Of a DNA stretch of 64,000 nt, positions 27,514 through 36,800 are shown piece by piece. The notes under the pieces were generated by a model that ran no database searches, was not told where the DNA came from, and was given only the letters and a program-made list of their open reading frames with translations. Each line of letters starts with the position of its first letter. Position 1 is the first letter of the stretch. The translations under genes and the position numbers were made by a program. The stretch is from an uncultured Clostridia bacterium (GTDB lineage: Bacteria; Bacillota; Clostridia; Monoglobales; Monoglobaceae): contig CAKSFQ010000003.1 of the NCBI GenBank assembly GCA_934454115.1, forward strand, positions 79,858 through 143,857, written 5' to 3'.

Positions 27514-28492
27514 ATTACATGCAAAAATAGCGGGACTTGGCAAATATCTTCCGGAGCGGATACTGTCGAATGCGGATTTAGAAAAGATGGTGGATACCAG
27601 TGACGAGTGGATTACCAAACGGGTCGGCATTAAAGAACGCCGTATCAGCGATGATGCGACGTTTGCCTCGGATCTTGCGGCCAAGGCGGCGGAAAACGCT
27701 TTAAAAGATGCCGGAATGAAGGCGGAGGAACTGGATCTGATCATTGTGTCCACGGTGTCGCCGGATATGTACACCCCGTCGGTTTCCTGCCTGGTGCAGA
27801 AGAAAATCGGCGCCTCCCGTGCGGCGGCGTTTGATATCAACGCGGCTTGCTCCGGCTTTATTTTTGCCATGACGACCGCGGTACAATATATCGAAAACGG
27901 GATGTATCAAAAGATTTTGGTTTTGGGCAGCGATACCCTGTCCAAGATTACCGAATATCAGGATCGCGCCACCTGCGTTTTGTTCGGAGACGGTGCCGGT
28001 GCGGCCGTGCTTGCGGCAACCGAAGAGGAAACCGGTGTGCTGAGCTGTTTTTTGGGTTCGGACGGCGCAAGCGGCGACTGTCTGACGATTCCGGGGCTTC
28101 GCTGCGATGAGATTGACCGCGAACGCCGGCCGTTCGGCAATCCGCATACCATTTGGATGGACGGCAGCGCTGTGTTTAAATTTGCGGTTAGGGTGATGGA
28201 TTATGCCACGCGCAAGGTGGTTGAGGATGCAGAAAAGAGTATGGACGACCTTGCCCTGGTGGTGCCGCATCAGGCAAACCGGCGGATTATTGACGGCGCG
28301 AGAAAACGGATGAAGCTGGAGGGCGACAAGGTTTTCTCCAATATTGAAAAATACGGAAACATGTCGGCGGCTTGTGTGCCGATTGCACTTTGTGAGGCGG
28401 TCGAAGAGGGCAGAGCCAAAAAGGGCGATCTGGTTGCGGTTGTCAGCATGGGCGGCGGTCTGACCTGGGGCGCCGTGTTGTTTGAATTATAG
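27506..28492 (+). CDS. fabH: 3-oxoacyl-ACP synthase III
   Basis: 328 residues from ATG 27506, which follows AGAGGAAG; earlier in-frame codons lie within plsX. The catalytic triad is C115 in INAACSGF, His in VVPHQANRRI and Asn in EKYGNMSAA. It starts fatty-acid synthesis by condensing acyl-CoA with malonyl-ACP. Confidence 0.97.
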   Translation: MSKLHAKIAGLGKYLPERILSNADLEKMVDTSDEWITKRVGIKERRISDDATFASDLAAKAAENALKDAGMKAEELDLIIVSTVSPDMYTPSVSCLVQKKIGASRAAAFDINAACSGFIFAMTTAVQYIENGMYQKILVLGSDTLSKITEYQDRATCVLFGDGAGAAVLAATEEETGVLSCFLGSDGASGDCLTIPGLRCDEIDRERRPFGNPHTIWMDGSAVFKFAVRVMDYATRKVVEDAEKSMDDLALVVPHQANRRIIDGARKRMKLEGDKVFSNIEKYGNMSAACVPIALCEAVEEGRAKKGDLVAVVSMGGGLTWGAVLFEL

Positions 28493-28551
28493 GGGGCTGC
28501 ACGACAGCCTGTGCCGGACGGATTTTACGGAGAAAGAGAGGAATGACAGAA

Positions 28552-29460
28552 ATGAAAAATCGGATTTGCGAATTATTGGGAATTGAGTATCCGCTTTTGC
28601 AGGGGGGCATGGCCTGGGTTTCTACCGCTGAATTGGCGGCGGCAGTCTCCAATGCCGGCGGCGTTGGCTTGATCGCGGCCGGAAATGCGCCTGCCGACTA
28701 TGTACGCGACCAGATTCATAAGGCGAGAGAACTGACAAATCAGCCGTTTGGCGTGAACGTGATGCTGCTGTCCCCTTATGCTGATGATGTGATGAAAATG
28801 CTTTTGGAAGAAAAAATCGCGGTGATTACCACCGGGGCAGGGAACCCGGGTCAGTACATCCCGGCGCTTAAAGAGGTCGGAACCCACGTGATTCCGGTAA
28901 TTCCGAGTGTTGCGCTGGCCCAGAGAATGCAGCGCTGCGGTGCGGATGCAGTTGTGGCTGAGGGCTGCGAGTCGGGCGGCCATATCGGAGAACTGACCAC
29001 TATGACGCTGGTACCGATGGTGGTTGACGCGGTGGATATCCCGGTGATTGCAGCCGGCGGTATTGCCGATCGGCGCGGTGTTGCTGCCGCCTTGGCGCTG
29101 GGCGCTGAGGGCGTGCAGATCGGGACAAGGTTTATATGCTCGGACGAATGTACCGTGCATGAAAATTATAAGGCTGCCGTGGTCGGCGCCAAGGATCGTG
29201 ACGCAGTGGTAACCGGCCGCTTTACCGGGCATCCGGTGCGGAATTTAAAGAATAAACTGACGCGCAGCATGGATAAGATTGAAAAAGAGGGCGACATAGA
29301 AGCATTTAACCAGCTGGGCGCCGGTGCACTACGCAGTGCGGTTGTGGACGGCGATGTCCAGATGGGCAGCGTCATGGCCGGTCAGAGCGCCGGTCTGGTG
29401 CATGATATCAAGCCGTGCAGCGAAATTGTAAAGGATCTGTTTGACAATATTGCATTTTAG
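28552..29460 (+). CDS. fabK: Enoyl-ACP reductase II (FMN-dependent)
   Basis: About 302 residues. It is a nitronate-monooxygenase-like FMN barrel with IEYPLLQGGMAWVS, VVAEGCESGGHIG and AAGGIADRRGVAAALALGA. Its place between fabH and fabD identifies it as FabK, a reductase unrelated to FabI and a reason some Bacillota resist triclosan. ATG 28543 is adjacent to the AGAGAGGA site, so ATG 28552 is preferred. Confidence 0.94.
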   Translation: MKNRICELLGIEYPLLQGGMAWVSTAELAAAVSNAGGVGLIAAGNAPADYVRDQIHKARELTNQPFGVNVMLLSPYADDVMKMLLEEKIAVITTGAGNPGQYIPALKEVGTHVIPVIPSVALAQRMQRCGADAVVAEGCESGGHIGELTTMTLVPMVVDAVDIPVIAAGGIADRRGVAAALALGAEGVQIGTRFICSDECTVHENYKAAVVGAKDRDAVVTGRFTGHPVRNLKNKLTRSMDKIEKEGDIEAFNQLGAGALRSAVVDGDVQMGSVMAGQSAGLVHDIKPCSEIVKDLFDNIAF

Positions 29461-29480
29461 ACCAAAGAGGAGTGTGAATC

Positions 29481-30434
29481 ATGAAGACAGCATTTTTGTT
29501 TTCCGGTCAGGGTGCACAGACCATTGGCATGGGAAAGGAACTGTGTGAAAATTTTGCGGTTGCAAGCGATACGTTTGACGCGGCGTCTGCGGCAATCGGG
29601 ATTGATATGAAGGCGATGATCTTTGACGGGGACAGCGAGACGTTAATGATTACCGAGAACACCCAGCCGGCCATTTTGACGATGTCGATCGCGACGTACC
29701 GGGTGGTTGAGAGTATGGGGTTTCACCCGGATGTTGTGGCCGGACTGAGTCTTGGCGAGTATAGTGCGCATGTTGCCGCAAAGAGCATGAATTTTAAGGA
29801 TGCGGTGCGGCTGGTGAAAAAGCGCGGAAAGTATATGCAGGAGGAGGTTCCGGTCGGCGTCGGCGCCATGGCGGCGATTTTGGCATTGGAGCCGGACGCG
29901 GTTTATGCCATCTGCAAGGATGCATCGGCAAAGGGTATTGTAGAGCCGGCAAACTTTAACTGTCCGGGTCAGATCACGGTAGCCGGCGAAAAGGAGGCCG
30001 TGGCCTATGCATGTGAGCTTGCGAAAGAGCGCGGCGCAAAGCGTGCCGTTATGCTTCCGGTCAGCGCGCCGTTCCATTGTAGCATGTTAAAGGGCGCCGG
30101 TGAAAAGCTGAAAAGGGAGCTTGACAATGTCCCGGTTTCGGATCTGACGGTGCCGCTGATTACCAATGTGACGGCGGACTATGTAAAGAGCAAGGACGAG
30201 ATCAAGGAATTGCTGGTTCGACAGGTTTCTTCTTCGGTTTTGTTTGAAAAGAGCCTTCGGCGGATGCTTGCGGACGGCGTCGATACCTTTGTGGAGGTCG
30301 GCCCCGGCAAGACGCTCTGCGGCTTTGTCAAGAAGATTACTAAGGACGCAAATGTGTATCACGTGGAAGATATGCAGTCGTTAGAGGAAATGAAGACTGC
30401 GCTGGGCGAAGGAGAAAACACGAATGAAATTTGA
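29481..30434 (+). CDS. fabD: Malonyl CoA-ACP transacylase
   Basis: 317 residues. The catalytic serine is in GLSLGEYSAH, the active-site His in SAPFHCSM, with FLFSGQGAQ at the N-terminus. It loads malonyl onto ACP. It overlaps fabG by 11 bases. Confidence 0.97.
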   Translation: MKTAFLFSGQGAQTIGMGKELCENFAVASDTFDAASAAIGIDMKAMIFDGDSETLMITENTQPAILTMSIATYRVVESMGFHPDVVAGLSLGEYSAHVAAKSMNFKDAVRLVKKRGKYMQEEVPVGVGAMAAILALEPDAVYAICKDASAKGIVEPANFNCPGQITVAGEKEAVAYACELAKERGAKRAVMLPVSAPFHCSMLKGAGEKLKRELDNVPVSDLTVPLITNVTADYVKSKDEIKELLVRQVSSSVLFEKSLRRMLADGVDTFVEVGPGKTLCGFVKKITKDANVYHVEDMQSLEEMKTALGEGENTNEI

Positions 30435-31176
30435 AAATAAAACGGTTTTGGTAACGGGCAGCACCCAGGGAATCGGACGCGAAATCGCGTTAAAGTTCGG
30501 CGCGGAGGGCGCCGCCGTGATGGTGAACGGCATTGATACCGCGGCTCAAAAGGAGATGGCCGAAGAAGTATGCGCGCTGATCCGAAAGAGCGGCGGCAAG
30601 GCAGAATTCTTCCTGGCCGATGTTTCGGATGCGGAGCAGGCCGATGCCATGGTGCGCTTTACCAAGGAACAATTTGGGAGTATTGACGTAATCGTCAATA
30701 ATGCAGGTATCACGCGCGATAATCTTTTGATGCGGATGAGCGAGGTGGAATGGGACAGCGTACTCTCGGTAAATTTAAAGGGTGCGTTTCACGTGATTCG
30801 TTCCGCAGCCAAAATTTTGATGAAACAGCGCGGCGGCGCTATTGTTAATATGGCCTCAATATCCGGCGTGATGGGTAATCCCGGTCAGGCGAACTATTCC
30901 GCATCGAAGGCGGGACTGATCGGACTTACCAAATCGGTTGCCAAGGAATTGGCGCACTGGAATGTCCGTGCCAACGCGATCGCACCGGGCTTTATTAAAA
31001 CCGCGATGACTGATCAGCTGAAGGAAGAGGTTCGGGCACGTTATTTAGAGGCGATTCCGCTCGGATGCTTCGGCGAAGTAGAGGATATTGCAAATTTAGC
31101 CGTATTTTTGGCGAGCGATCAAGCAAAATATATCACAGGACAGGTAATTCATGTTGACGGCGGGCTTGTAATGTGA
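30424..31176 (+). CDS. fabG: 3-oxoacyl-ACP reductase
   Basis: 250 residues, short-chain dehydrogenase. The cofactor motif is TGSTQGIG near residue 11, NNAGITRD near 89, and the catalytic Y-x3-K is in YSASKAG, with Ser in MASISG. It reduces 3-oxoacyl-ACP with NADPH. Confidence 0.97.
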   Translation: MKFENKTVLVTGSTQGIGREIALKFGAEGAAVMVNGIDTAAQKEMAEEVCALIRKSGGKAEFFLADVSDAEQADAMVRFTKEQFGSIDVIVNNAGITRDNLLMRMSEVEWDSVLSVNLKGAFHVIRSAAKILMKQRGGAIVNMASISGVMGNPGQANYSASKAGLIGLTKSVAKELAHWNVRANAIAPGFIKTAMTDQLKEEVRARYLEAIPLGCFGEVEDIANLAVFLASDQAKYITGQVIHVDGGLVM

Positions 31177-31261
31177 TATAGTTTTGCAATAGGAATTGAT
31201 TTCCTTTTGAAATTAAAAAAAATTAATCCATGATAATAAAGAGAACAAGGAGGATGAAATA

Positions 31262-31492
31262 ATGGATATTTTTGAAAAGGTAAAAGAAATTACGGTAGAA
31301 CAGTTGGGCGCTGACGAGGACGCAGTAACCCTGGAGGCATCGTTCATTAACGACTTAGAGGCGGATTCCCTCGACATCGTAGAATTGATGATGGCTCTGG
31401 AAGAGGAATTTGATATTGAAATTCCGGACGAGGATGCAGAGAAGATCAGCACCGTAGGTGACGCGGTAGAATATATTAAGGATCATCAGTAA
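31262..31492 (+). CDS. acpP: Acyl carrier protein
   Basis: 76 residues, very acidic. The phosphopantetheine serine is S36 in [12 protein letters not shown] follows AAGGAGGATG. The 85-base AT-rich gap after fabG contains only a short GGAA/TTCC hairpin and no good promoter. Confidence 0.97.
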   Translation: MDIFEKVKEITVEQLGADEDAVTLEASFINDLEADSLDIVELMMALEEEFDIEIPDEDAEKISTVGDAVEYIKDHQ

Positions 31493-31517
31493 GCGTTTAC
31501 AGCTCCGTATATTTGGC

Positions 31518-31541
31518 GCCGTGCAGAATTTTCTGCACGGC
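31518..31541 (+). other. Hairpin between acpP and fabF
   Basis: Perfect stem GCCGTGCAG / CTGCACGGC with a 6-base loop and no T run. It may adjust the ratio of abundant acpP to fabF mRNA by partial termination or by blocking 3' decay. Confidence 0.4.
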
Positions 31542-31636
31542 GGCAGGATTTTACAGAACTCTGCAATCAAGGCGTGATCCTGCGGTTGCAGACTTCTCTG
31601 AAATCTTGGGAAAGTAACAGCAGGAGGTTTAGGACT

Positions 31637-32881
31637 ATGAATCGAGTTGTCATTACAGGTGTTGGCGCGGTGACGCCAATCGGTACCGGAAGAGAAGAGC
31701 TTTGGCAAAATGTAAAGGCAGGCGTGTGCGGCATTGATCGGATTACCCGGTTTGATCCGTCTGAGTTTGCATGTCAGATTGCGGCGGAGGTCAAGGATTT
31801 TGACCCGACCAAGTACATGGATAAGCGCGATGCAAAGCGGATGGATTTGTTTGTTCAGTACGCTGTGGCCGGCGGCAGATTGGCGGTTGAGGACGCAAAA
31901 CTGGATATGGAAAAAGAGGATTCGGAGCGAGTGGGCTGCTTTATGGGAAGCGGCATCGGCGGTATTTCGACACTTTGTGAACAGCATGCCAGACTTTTGG
32001 AGAAAGGCCCCGGCAAGGTCAGTCCTTTTATGATACCGATGATGATTTCTAATATGGCGGTGGGTCAGATGGCGATTACCTTTGGCTGCAAAGGTGTCAA
32101 CCTGACGACAGTTTCGGCTTGTGCTTCCGGCACCGATGCAATCGGACAGGCTTATCTTGCCATTGGACGCGGCGATGCGGATGTGATTTTGGCCGGCGGT
32201 GCGGAAGCGACCGTAACCGAAATATCATTGGCCGGCTTTTCGTCCATGAAGGCGCTCAGCACCCGAAACGATGATCCCAAGGCGGCTTGCTGCCCGTTTG
32301 ATGCAAACCGAGACGGCTTTGTCATGGGCGAGGGCTCCGGCGTATTGGTGCTGGAAGAATTAGAGCATGCGAAAGCGCGCGGCGCACATATCATTGCCGA
32401 GGTTGTCGGCTATGGCTCTACCAATGATGCATATCACATGACGGCGCCTGCGCCGGACGGCGAGGGCGGCGCCCGTTGTATGGCGGCTGCACTGAAAAGC
32501 GCCGGAATTACGCCGGAGGACGTGGACTATATCAATGCGCACGGTACTTCGACGCCGTATAATGATAAGTACGAAACGGCGGCAATTAAGACGGTGTTTG
32601 GAGATCATGCCTACAAATTAGCGGTAAGCTCCACCAAGTCGATGACCGGTCATATGCTGGGTGCGGCCGGCGGCGTAGAGGGCATTATCACCGCGCTTGC
32701 CATTGAGGATGAATACCTCCCGGCAACGCTGCATTATACCGAAAAAGATCCGGAATGTGATCTGGATTATGTGCCGAATCAAGGGCGCAGTGCAAAAATC
32801 GAGTACGCGGTTTCCAATTCGCTGGGATTTGGCGGCCATAATGCCTCGATTGTACTCAAAAAATATCACGAATCCAAATAA
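31637..32881 (+). CDS. fabF: 3-oxoacyl-ACP synthase II
   Basis: 414 residues from ATG 31637 behind AGGAGG; upstream codons in the same frame cover the intergenic hairpin. The catalytic triad is Cys in [11 protein letters not shown], His in [11 protein letters not shown] and His in [12 protein letters not shown]. It elongates acyl-ACP chains. Last gene of the fab cluster. Confidence 0.97.
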   Translation: MNRVVITGVGAVTPIGTGREELWQNVKAGVCGIDRITRFDPSEFACQIAAEVKDFDPTKYMDKRDAKRMDLFVQYAVAGGRLAVEDAKLDMEKEDSERVGCFMGSGIGGISTLCEQHARLLEKGPGKVSPFMIPMMISNMAVGQMAITFGCKGVNLTTVSACASGTDAIGQAYLAIGRGDADVILAGGAEATVTEISLAGFSSMKALSTRNDDPKAACCPFDANRDGFVMGEGSGVLVLEELEHAKARGAHIIAEVVGYGSTNDAYHMTAPAPDGEGGARCMAAALKSAGITPEDVDYINAHGTSTPYNDKYETAAIKTVFGDHAYKLAVSSTKSMTGHMLGAAGGVEGIITALAIEDEYLPATLHYTEKDPECDLDYVPNQGRSAKIEYAVSNSLGFGGHNASIVLKKYHESK

Positions 32882-32900
32882 CAAAAAAAGGAGTGGCACT

Positions 32901-33095
32901 GCCGCCGCCAGATAAGGAAGCATTGGTTTTGAAACCGTGTTTTAGATTTATACTTCGTCAAAAAACGCCGTATACGCCAGTATTACGGCGATTTCTTTCC
33001 TAGTCTGAATCTTAAACTACGATTTTCAAAACTGTCTTGCACCCTGAAAATAAAAAGACGTTTGCCGGGGCAATGTTACCTTATCCGGCGGTGGC
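32901..33095. repeat. 195-bp MITE-like inverted-repeat element between fabF and rnc
   Basis: Terminal inverted repeats of 25 bases (32901-32925 and 33071-33095) match at 21 positions. Inner arms also pair: GTTTTGAAA (32926-32934) with TTTTCAAAAC (33023-33032). The centre is CGCCGTA (32966-32972) with TACGGCG (32984-32990). Read on the minus strand the centre includes AATACTGGCGTAT, nearly the core AATACTGACGTAT of the element at 22003. It encodes no plausible protein. It may also end fabF transcripts. Confidence 0.6.
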
Positions 33096-33141
33096 AAAAC
33101 GGTTTTGCGGCTCCTTTTTTCCGATAAGGAGAAACAGATGC

Positions 33142-33801
33142 ATGAATATTAACTATCAATTCCAAAATCCAAAGCTTTTGGAGACGGCGCTGACCCATAT
33201 CTCGCTTGCCAATGAGCATGGAATACAAAGCAATCAGAGACTGGAATTTTTAGGTGACAGTATCCTATCGCTGGTTGTGGCAGACTATATCTTTCATCAT
33301 TTTCCGCAGCTGGACGAGGGGCGGTTGACTGAAATCCGCGCCGCGGCGGTGTGTGAAAAATCCCTGGCAGAGGCCGCGAGAAACATGGATCTTGGGAGCG
33401 GGATTCATTTTGGAAAATCCGAGACGGTTTGCGGCGGCAGGGATAAGGACTCCATTTTGGCCGACACCTTTGAGGCTGTGCTGGGCGCCATTTATTTAGA
33501 CAGCGGCTTTGAGGCGTGCCGCACCTGGGTGCTGCAAAATCTGGAACAGACCATTACCAATTCATCGAACATGGATTTTACCAATTATAAATCAGAACTG
33601 CAAACCTATTTTCAAAAGCGGGATAAGAGCCGTCAGGTGGTGACCTATCACCTGGTAAAGCGGAGCGGTCCGGATCACATGCCTACCTTTTGGGTGGAGG
33701 CGGTCTATGACGGCAAGGTGATCGGCAAGGGGCAGGGCGGCAGCCGAAAGGCTGCGGAGCAGATCGCGGCAAAAGAGGCCTTTTTAAAGCTGAAACCATG
33801 A
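33142..33801 (+). CDS. rnc: Ribonuclease III
   Basis: 219 residues from ATG 33142, 10 bases after AAGGAG; the longer frame would run into the repeat element. The RNase III signature is RLEFLGDSILSLVVADY, with the second acidic cluster DTFEAVLGAIY. A double-stranded-RNA-binding domain fills the last 70 residues. It cuts dsRNA such as rRNA precursors. Confidence 0.96.
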   Translation: MNINYQFQNPKLLETALTHISLANEHGIQSNQRLEFLGDSILSLVVADYIFHHFPQLDEGRLTEIRAAAVCEKSLAEAARNMDLGSGIHFGKSETVCGGRDKDSILADTFEAVLGAIYLDSGFEACRTWVLQNLEQTITNSSNMDFTNYKSELQTYFQKRDKSRQVVTYHLVKRSGPDHMPTFWVEAVYDGKVIGKGQGGSRKAAEQIAAKEAFLKLKP

Positions 33802-33843
33802 GACAGTACCGCGATCCGTTGATTCTGTCACGCAGGAAAAGAA

Positions 33844-33907
33844 AGAAGATTCAATTGTAAACTATTTTTTAAAAAAGGTTTACAATTGAATCTTCTTGTG
33901 TTATACT
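33844..33907 (+). promoter_or_regulatory. BirA-type operator overlapping the bioY promoter
   Basis: A perfect 19-base inverted repeat (33844-33862 with 33878-33896) surrounds a 15-base AT-rich spacer; the core TTGTAAAC / GTTTACAA fits known BirA operators. The promoter -35 TTTACA (33879-33884) lies in the right half-site and the -10 TATACT is at 33902-33907, spacer 17. Biotin-loaded BirA would therefore block transcription of bioY. Confidence 0.85.
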
Positions 33908-33933
33908 GGTAAGCAGAAAGGCGGTTGAGTAAA

Positions 33934-34473
33934 ATGAAAATTCGGGATTTGGTGTTGTGTGCGTTGTTTTGTGCGTTGGTGGCGGTGGGGGCATTTTTAA
34001 AAATACCGCTGCCATTGGTTCCCTTTACCATGCAGACGGCGTTTGTGATGCTGGCAGGGCTTTTGCTCGGCAGTAAAAAGGGCGCCTATGCCTGCGGTGC
34101 ATACGTGCTGCTTGGGCTGATCGGGTTACCGATTTTTACACAGGGCGGCGGAATCGGCTATGTCTTAAAGCCGACGTTTGGATATTTGATTGGTTTTATC
34201 ATTGGCGCTTGGGTGATCGGTGCGATTGCCGGCGACAAAAAGCCGATGCCCTCCTTTGGGCGGATGATTGGTGCGTGCAGCGCAGGACTTTTTGTGATTT
34301 ATTTCTTGGGCACGGTGTATTACTATCTGCTTGCGACATTATATTTAAATCGGGTCGTTGCGATATGGCCGATGCTGGTAAGCTGCGTGCTGACTACACT
34401 GCCTGGCGATATTTTGCTGATGTTTTTATCCGCGCTCCTTGCCGGAAGGTTATGGGCGCCGCTTAAAAAATAA
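33934..34473 (+). CDS. bioY: Biotin transporter substrate-binding protein BioY
   Basis: 179 residues with six membrane helices. BioY motifs include PLPLVPFTMQTAFVMLAG and the GGGIGYVLKPTFGYLIGF segment. It is the S component of an energy-coupling-factor transporter, and no A/T genes are adjacent, so it likely shares a general ECF module. ATG 33934 is chosen over TTG 33925 because the latter lies 3 bases from AAAGG. Biotin is the cofactor of acetyl-CoA carboxylase, relevant to the nearby fab genes. Confidence 0.94.
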   Translation: MKIRDLVLCALFCALVAVGAFLKIPLPLVPFTMQTAFVMLAGLLLGSKKGAYACGAYVLLGLIGLPIFTQGGGIGYVLKPTFGYLIGFIIGAWVIGAIAGDKKPMPSFGRMIGACSAGLFVIYFLGTVYYYLLATLYLNRVVAIWPMLVSCVLTTLPGDILLMFLSALLAGRLWAPLKK

Positions 34474-34481
34474 AGTTCATC

Positions 34482-34510
34482 TTTACTTTTTCGGTGATTT
34501 ATGATAAGAT
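34482..34510 (+). promoter_or_regulatory. Putative promoter of the SLH protein gene
   Basis: TTTACT (34482-34487), 17-base spacer, TAAGAT (34505-34510), about 100 bases upstream of the start codon. Confidence 0.5.
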
Positions 34511-34614
34511 GAGAATCGGACAAGGCGGCTTTTTGCTGACGGGGCATATCGGGTTAAAGGGCTTTCCCTCGTGATTCTATGAAAAAAGTAAATCATTGAA
34601 AAGGTGGTTTTAGA

Positions 34615-35781
34615 ATGAAAAAGTTAGTTTCTGTTTTTCTTGCGGTGATGCTGCTTGGGACGTCATTTGTTTTTGCGGAGGAAACCGTTAAGAATGCGGC
34701 AGAGGATGCGCCTCTTACCGCAAACGATTGCAGCGATTGGGCCGCAGAGGATATCGCGCAGGCAAAAGAGATCGGTTTGCTGGATGACGTATCGGGGTTA
34801 GTCTATCAAAAAGAGATAACCCGCGAGAAGTTTTGTGAGCTTATTTTTGACTTTATTATGATCACGCAGGGTGGAATTACGACTTCGGAATATCAAAATC
34901 AGTTTACGGATACCGATAACCGAAAAGTTGTTGTTCTGCGTGCGGCAGAAATTATCTACGGAAAATCGGATACGGAATTTGCGCCGAATGATTCGCTTAC
35001 CCGTGAGGAGGCGGCAACGATCATTGTGCGTATGATCAATCGTGTGATGCCTATGCCGGTTACCGAAATGTATTTTGCGTATGACGACAGCGATGACATT
35101 GCAGAGTGGGCGTCAAGCGCTGTTCAGGTGATGAGCAATCTCGGCTTTATGAATGGCGTCGGCGATCATCAGTTTGCACCCAAAGACACGTATACCGCCG
35201 AGCAGTCGATTGCAACCTTGATCCGAATCTACAAGGCGACAAGAAAAACCTATGAATATGTCACGCCGCTTGGGACGATTACCCGCGAAAAAGATGCCGG
35301 CGGACATATTAACTTTGCAATAGAGGCCAATGCAAGAATTGTCCTCAGAAAAGAATTGGCGTCTCAAACGCAGGCTGTTCTTCCGGGGCCGTTTCGGGCG
35401 TTTACAAACGAAACAAGCGCAATGTATATCACATTTGACGATTTTGCAAAAATATTCAACGGCACCTGGGAATTAAAGGACAATACATTCCGTTTTCAAT
35501 ATGATGCGTCACAGAATATTGTGCTCAGCGAGTACTCAAAAAATGAAACGTCCGATGGCGGTGACTGGCCGAATAAAACGGAAGCGGCGTCTGTATTGCA
35601 ATTTTATGATATGCCGTCTATCGTGGTGAACGGAGAAGAAAAAGCAATCAAGTCATCGTACGGCGGGAAAGTGTATGATGCAAATATCATGATGTATAAG
35701 GATGAGCTTTATATTCCCGTTCAAATGGTGGCAGAACTCCTCGATTACGAGATTGCCGTAACGGATATTTTGTGGGATTAA
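34615..35781 (+). CDS. SLH-domain surface protein
   Basis: 388 residues with a signal peptide (about 1-22, ending VFA-EE). Three S-layer-homology-like repeats follow: SDWAAEDIAQAKEIGLL, then FTDTDNRKVVVLRAAEIIYG with SLTREEAATIIVRM, then ADEWASSAVQVMSNLGFMNG-like sequence at about 160-210. The C-terminal 110 residues (IVVNGEEKAIKSSYGG ... LYIPVQMVAELLDY) resemble a copper-amine-oxidase N-terminal-like repeat. SLH domains bind pyruvylated wall polymers, so the protein is probably held on the cell surface. No enzymatic domain is visible. Confidence 0.85.
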   Translation: MKKLVSVFLAVMLLGTSFVFAEETVKNAAEDAPLTANDCSDWAAEDIAQAKEIGLLDDVSGLVYQKEITREKFCELIFDFIMITQGGITTSEYQNQFTDTDNRKVVVLRAAEIIYGKSDTEFAPNDSLTREEAATIIVRMINRVMPMPVTEMYFAYDDSDDIAEWASSAVQVMSNLGFMNGVGDHQFAPKDTYTAEQSIATLIRIYKATRKTYEYVTPLGTITREKDAGGHINFAIEANARIVLRKELASQTQAVLPGPFRAFTNETSAMYITFDDFAKIFNGTWELKDNTFRFQYDASQNIVLSEYSKNETSDGGDWPNKTEAASVLQFYDMPSIVVNGEEKAIKSSYGGKVYDANIMMYKDELYIPVQMVAELLDYEIAVTDILWD

Positions 35782-35798
35782 ATACGGTTCGTTCAATG

Positions 35799-35835
35799 AA
35801 AAACGCATATCACTGAAAAAGTGATATGCGTTTTT
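35799..35835. terminator. Bidirectional terminator between SLH gene and rqcP
   Basis: Perfect 16-bp stem AAAAACGCATATCACT / AGTGATATGCGTTTTT, 5-base loop, with T runs on both strands. It serves the two convergent genes. Confidence 0.92.
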
Positions 35836-35901
35836 TGACTCTGTTTGATGGCCGATGCGGTCAGTGAGCGGGTTATCAATGACCGCATTGAGTGCATTTT
35901 T

Positions 35902-36159
35902 TCAGGAATTTTGCGGCGCGTCTGTGGCCTCATACATAGTTTTTGCCGCGTCTTTAAACGCGGTGTCCTTGACCTCCAGCACGCGGACGTGGATGGGCTT
36001 TGCCCCAAAGGCAATGGTGATGACATCGCCGACCTTTACGTCATAGGAGGCGCGTGCCGTCTTGCCGTTGACGCTGATCCTGCCGCTGTCGCAGGCTTCG
36101 TTTGCTACGGTGCGGCGTTTAATCAGCCGGGACACCTTTAAATATTTATCAAGTCTCAT
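35902..36159 (-). CDS. rqcP: RqcP/YabO S4-domain RNA-binding protein
   Basis: 85 residues from the ATG at 36159 ([16 protein letters not shown]); the AGGAG site lies just upstream within the mazG end, which excludes the longer start. It is a single S4 domain as in Hsp15/RqcP. RqcP works with RqcH on obstructed 50S subunits, adding alanine tails to stalled peptides. It follows mazG as in the Bacillus yabM-yabN-yabO order. Confidence 0.92.
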   Translation of the reverse strand: MRLDKYLKVSRLIKRRTVANEACDSGRISVNGKTARASYDVKVGDVITIAFGAKPIHVRVLEVKDTAFKDAAKTMYEATDAPQNS

Positions 36160-36787
36160 TTTGTCGGTTCTCCTTTTCTTCAAATTCAGTGATATAGTGG
36201 TTTAAATAACGGCTCAGCGCCAGTTCCGGGTCGATATGGTGCTTGCGGCATTGATCCGCAACCCGAAAAAGCAGCGCGCCAAGTCCTAATTCGTCCATCG
36301 AAAAATCCTCTGTCTGCGGTGCGGCGTATCCGGCCTTTTCCGCCTTGCGTAAAATCTTTTCCGCACGCATCAGCGCCGGGAGAGCAGCAGAGACACCGCG
36401 CATTTCCTCCGCTACGGTTGCCTGGCTGCGATCCTTGCGTTTGATTTCGTCCCAGTCGGCAGGTTCGTTTGCCGTGCCGAACAGGTGCGGATGCCGATGC
36501 ATCATCTTGCGGCATATGATATCAGTGACATCGTCAATATCATAGCCGCCTTCCTCGGCGGCAATCTGCGCATGAAATACCACCTGTAACAGTACATCGC
36601 CGCTCTCATCGGCAATTTTTTGATTGTCACCGCTATCGATGGCCTCAACAAGCTCATAGGCTTCTTCGACAACATGTTTTTTAATGCTTTCATGAGTTTG
36701 TTTCCGATCCCACGGGCAGCCGTCTGCGGCGCGCAGCCTTTGCATGATGGAAAGCAGATCCTGAAAGCTGTATTTCTTTTGATTCAT
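36149..36787 (-). CDS. mazG: MazG-family nucleoside triphosphate pyrophosphohydrolase
   Basis: 212 residues. MazG motifs are [13 protein letters not shown], the metal-binding [10 protein letters not shown] and [16 protein letters not shown]. It removes pyrophosphate from non-canonical or excess NTPs. It lacks the long N-terminal methylase-like part seen in Bacillus YabN. It overlaps rqcP by 11 bases. Confidence 0.94.
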   Translation of the reverse strand: MNQKKYSFQDLLSIMQRLRAADGCPWDRKQTHESIKKHVVEEAYELVEAIDSGDNQKIADESGDVLLQVVFHAQIAAEEGGYDIDDVTDIICRKMMHRHPHLFGTANEPADWDEIKRKDRSQATVAEEMRGVSAALPALMRAEKILRKAEKAGYAAPQTEDFSMDELGLGALLFRVADQCRKHHIDPELALSRYLNHYITEFEEKENRQNET

Positions 36788-36800
36788 TGTGATAACCCCA

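Noticed and set aside
31177..31261. Separate promoter for acpP
   Set aside because: The AT-rich gap has -10-like sequences but no pair of boxes at acceptable spacing.
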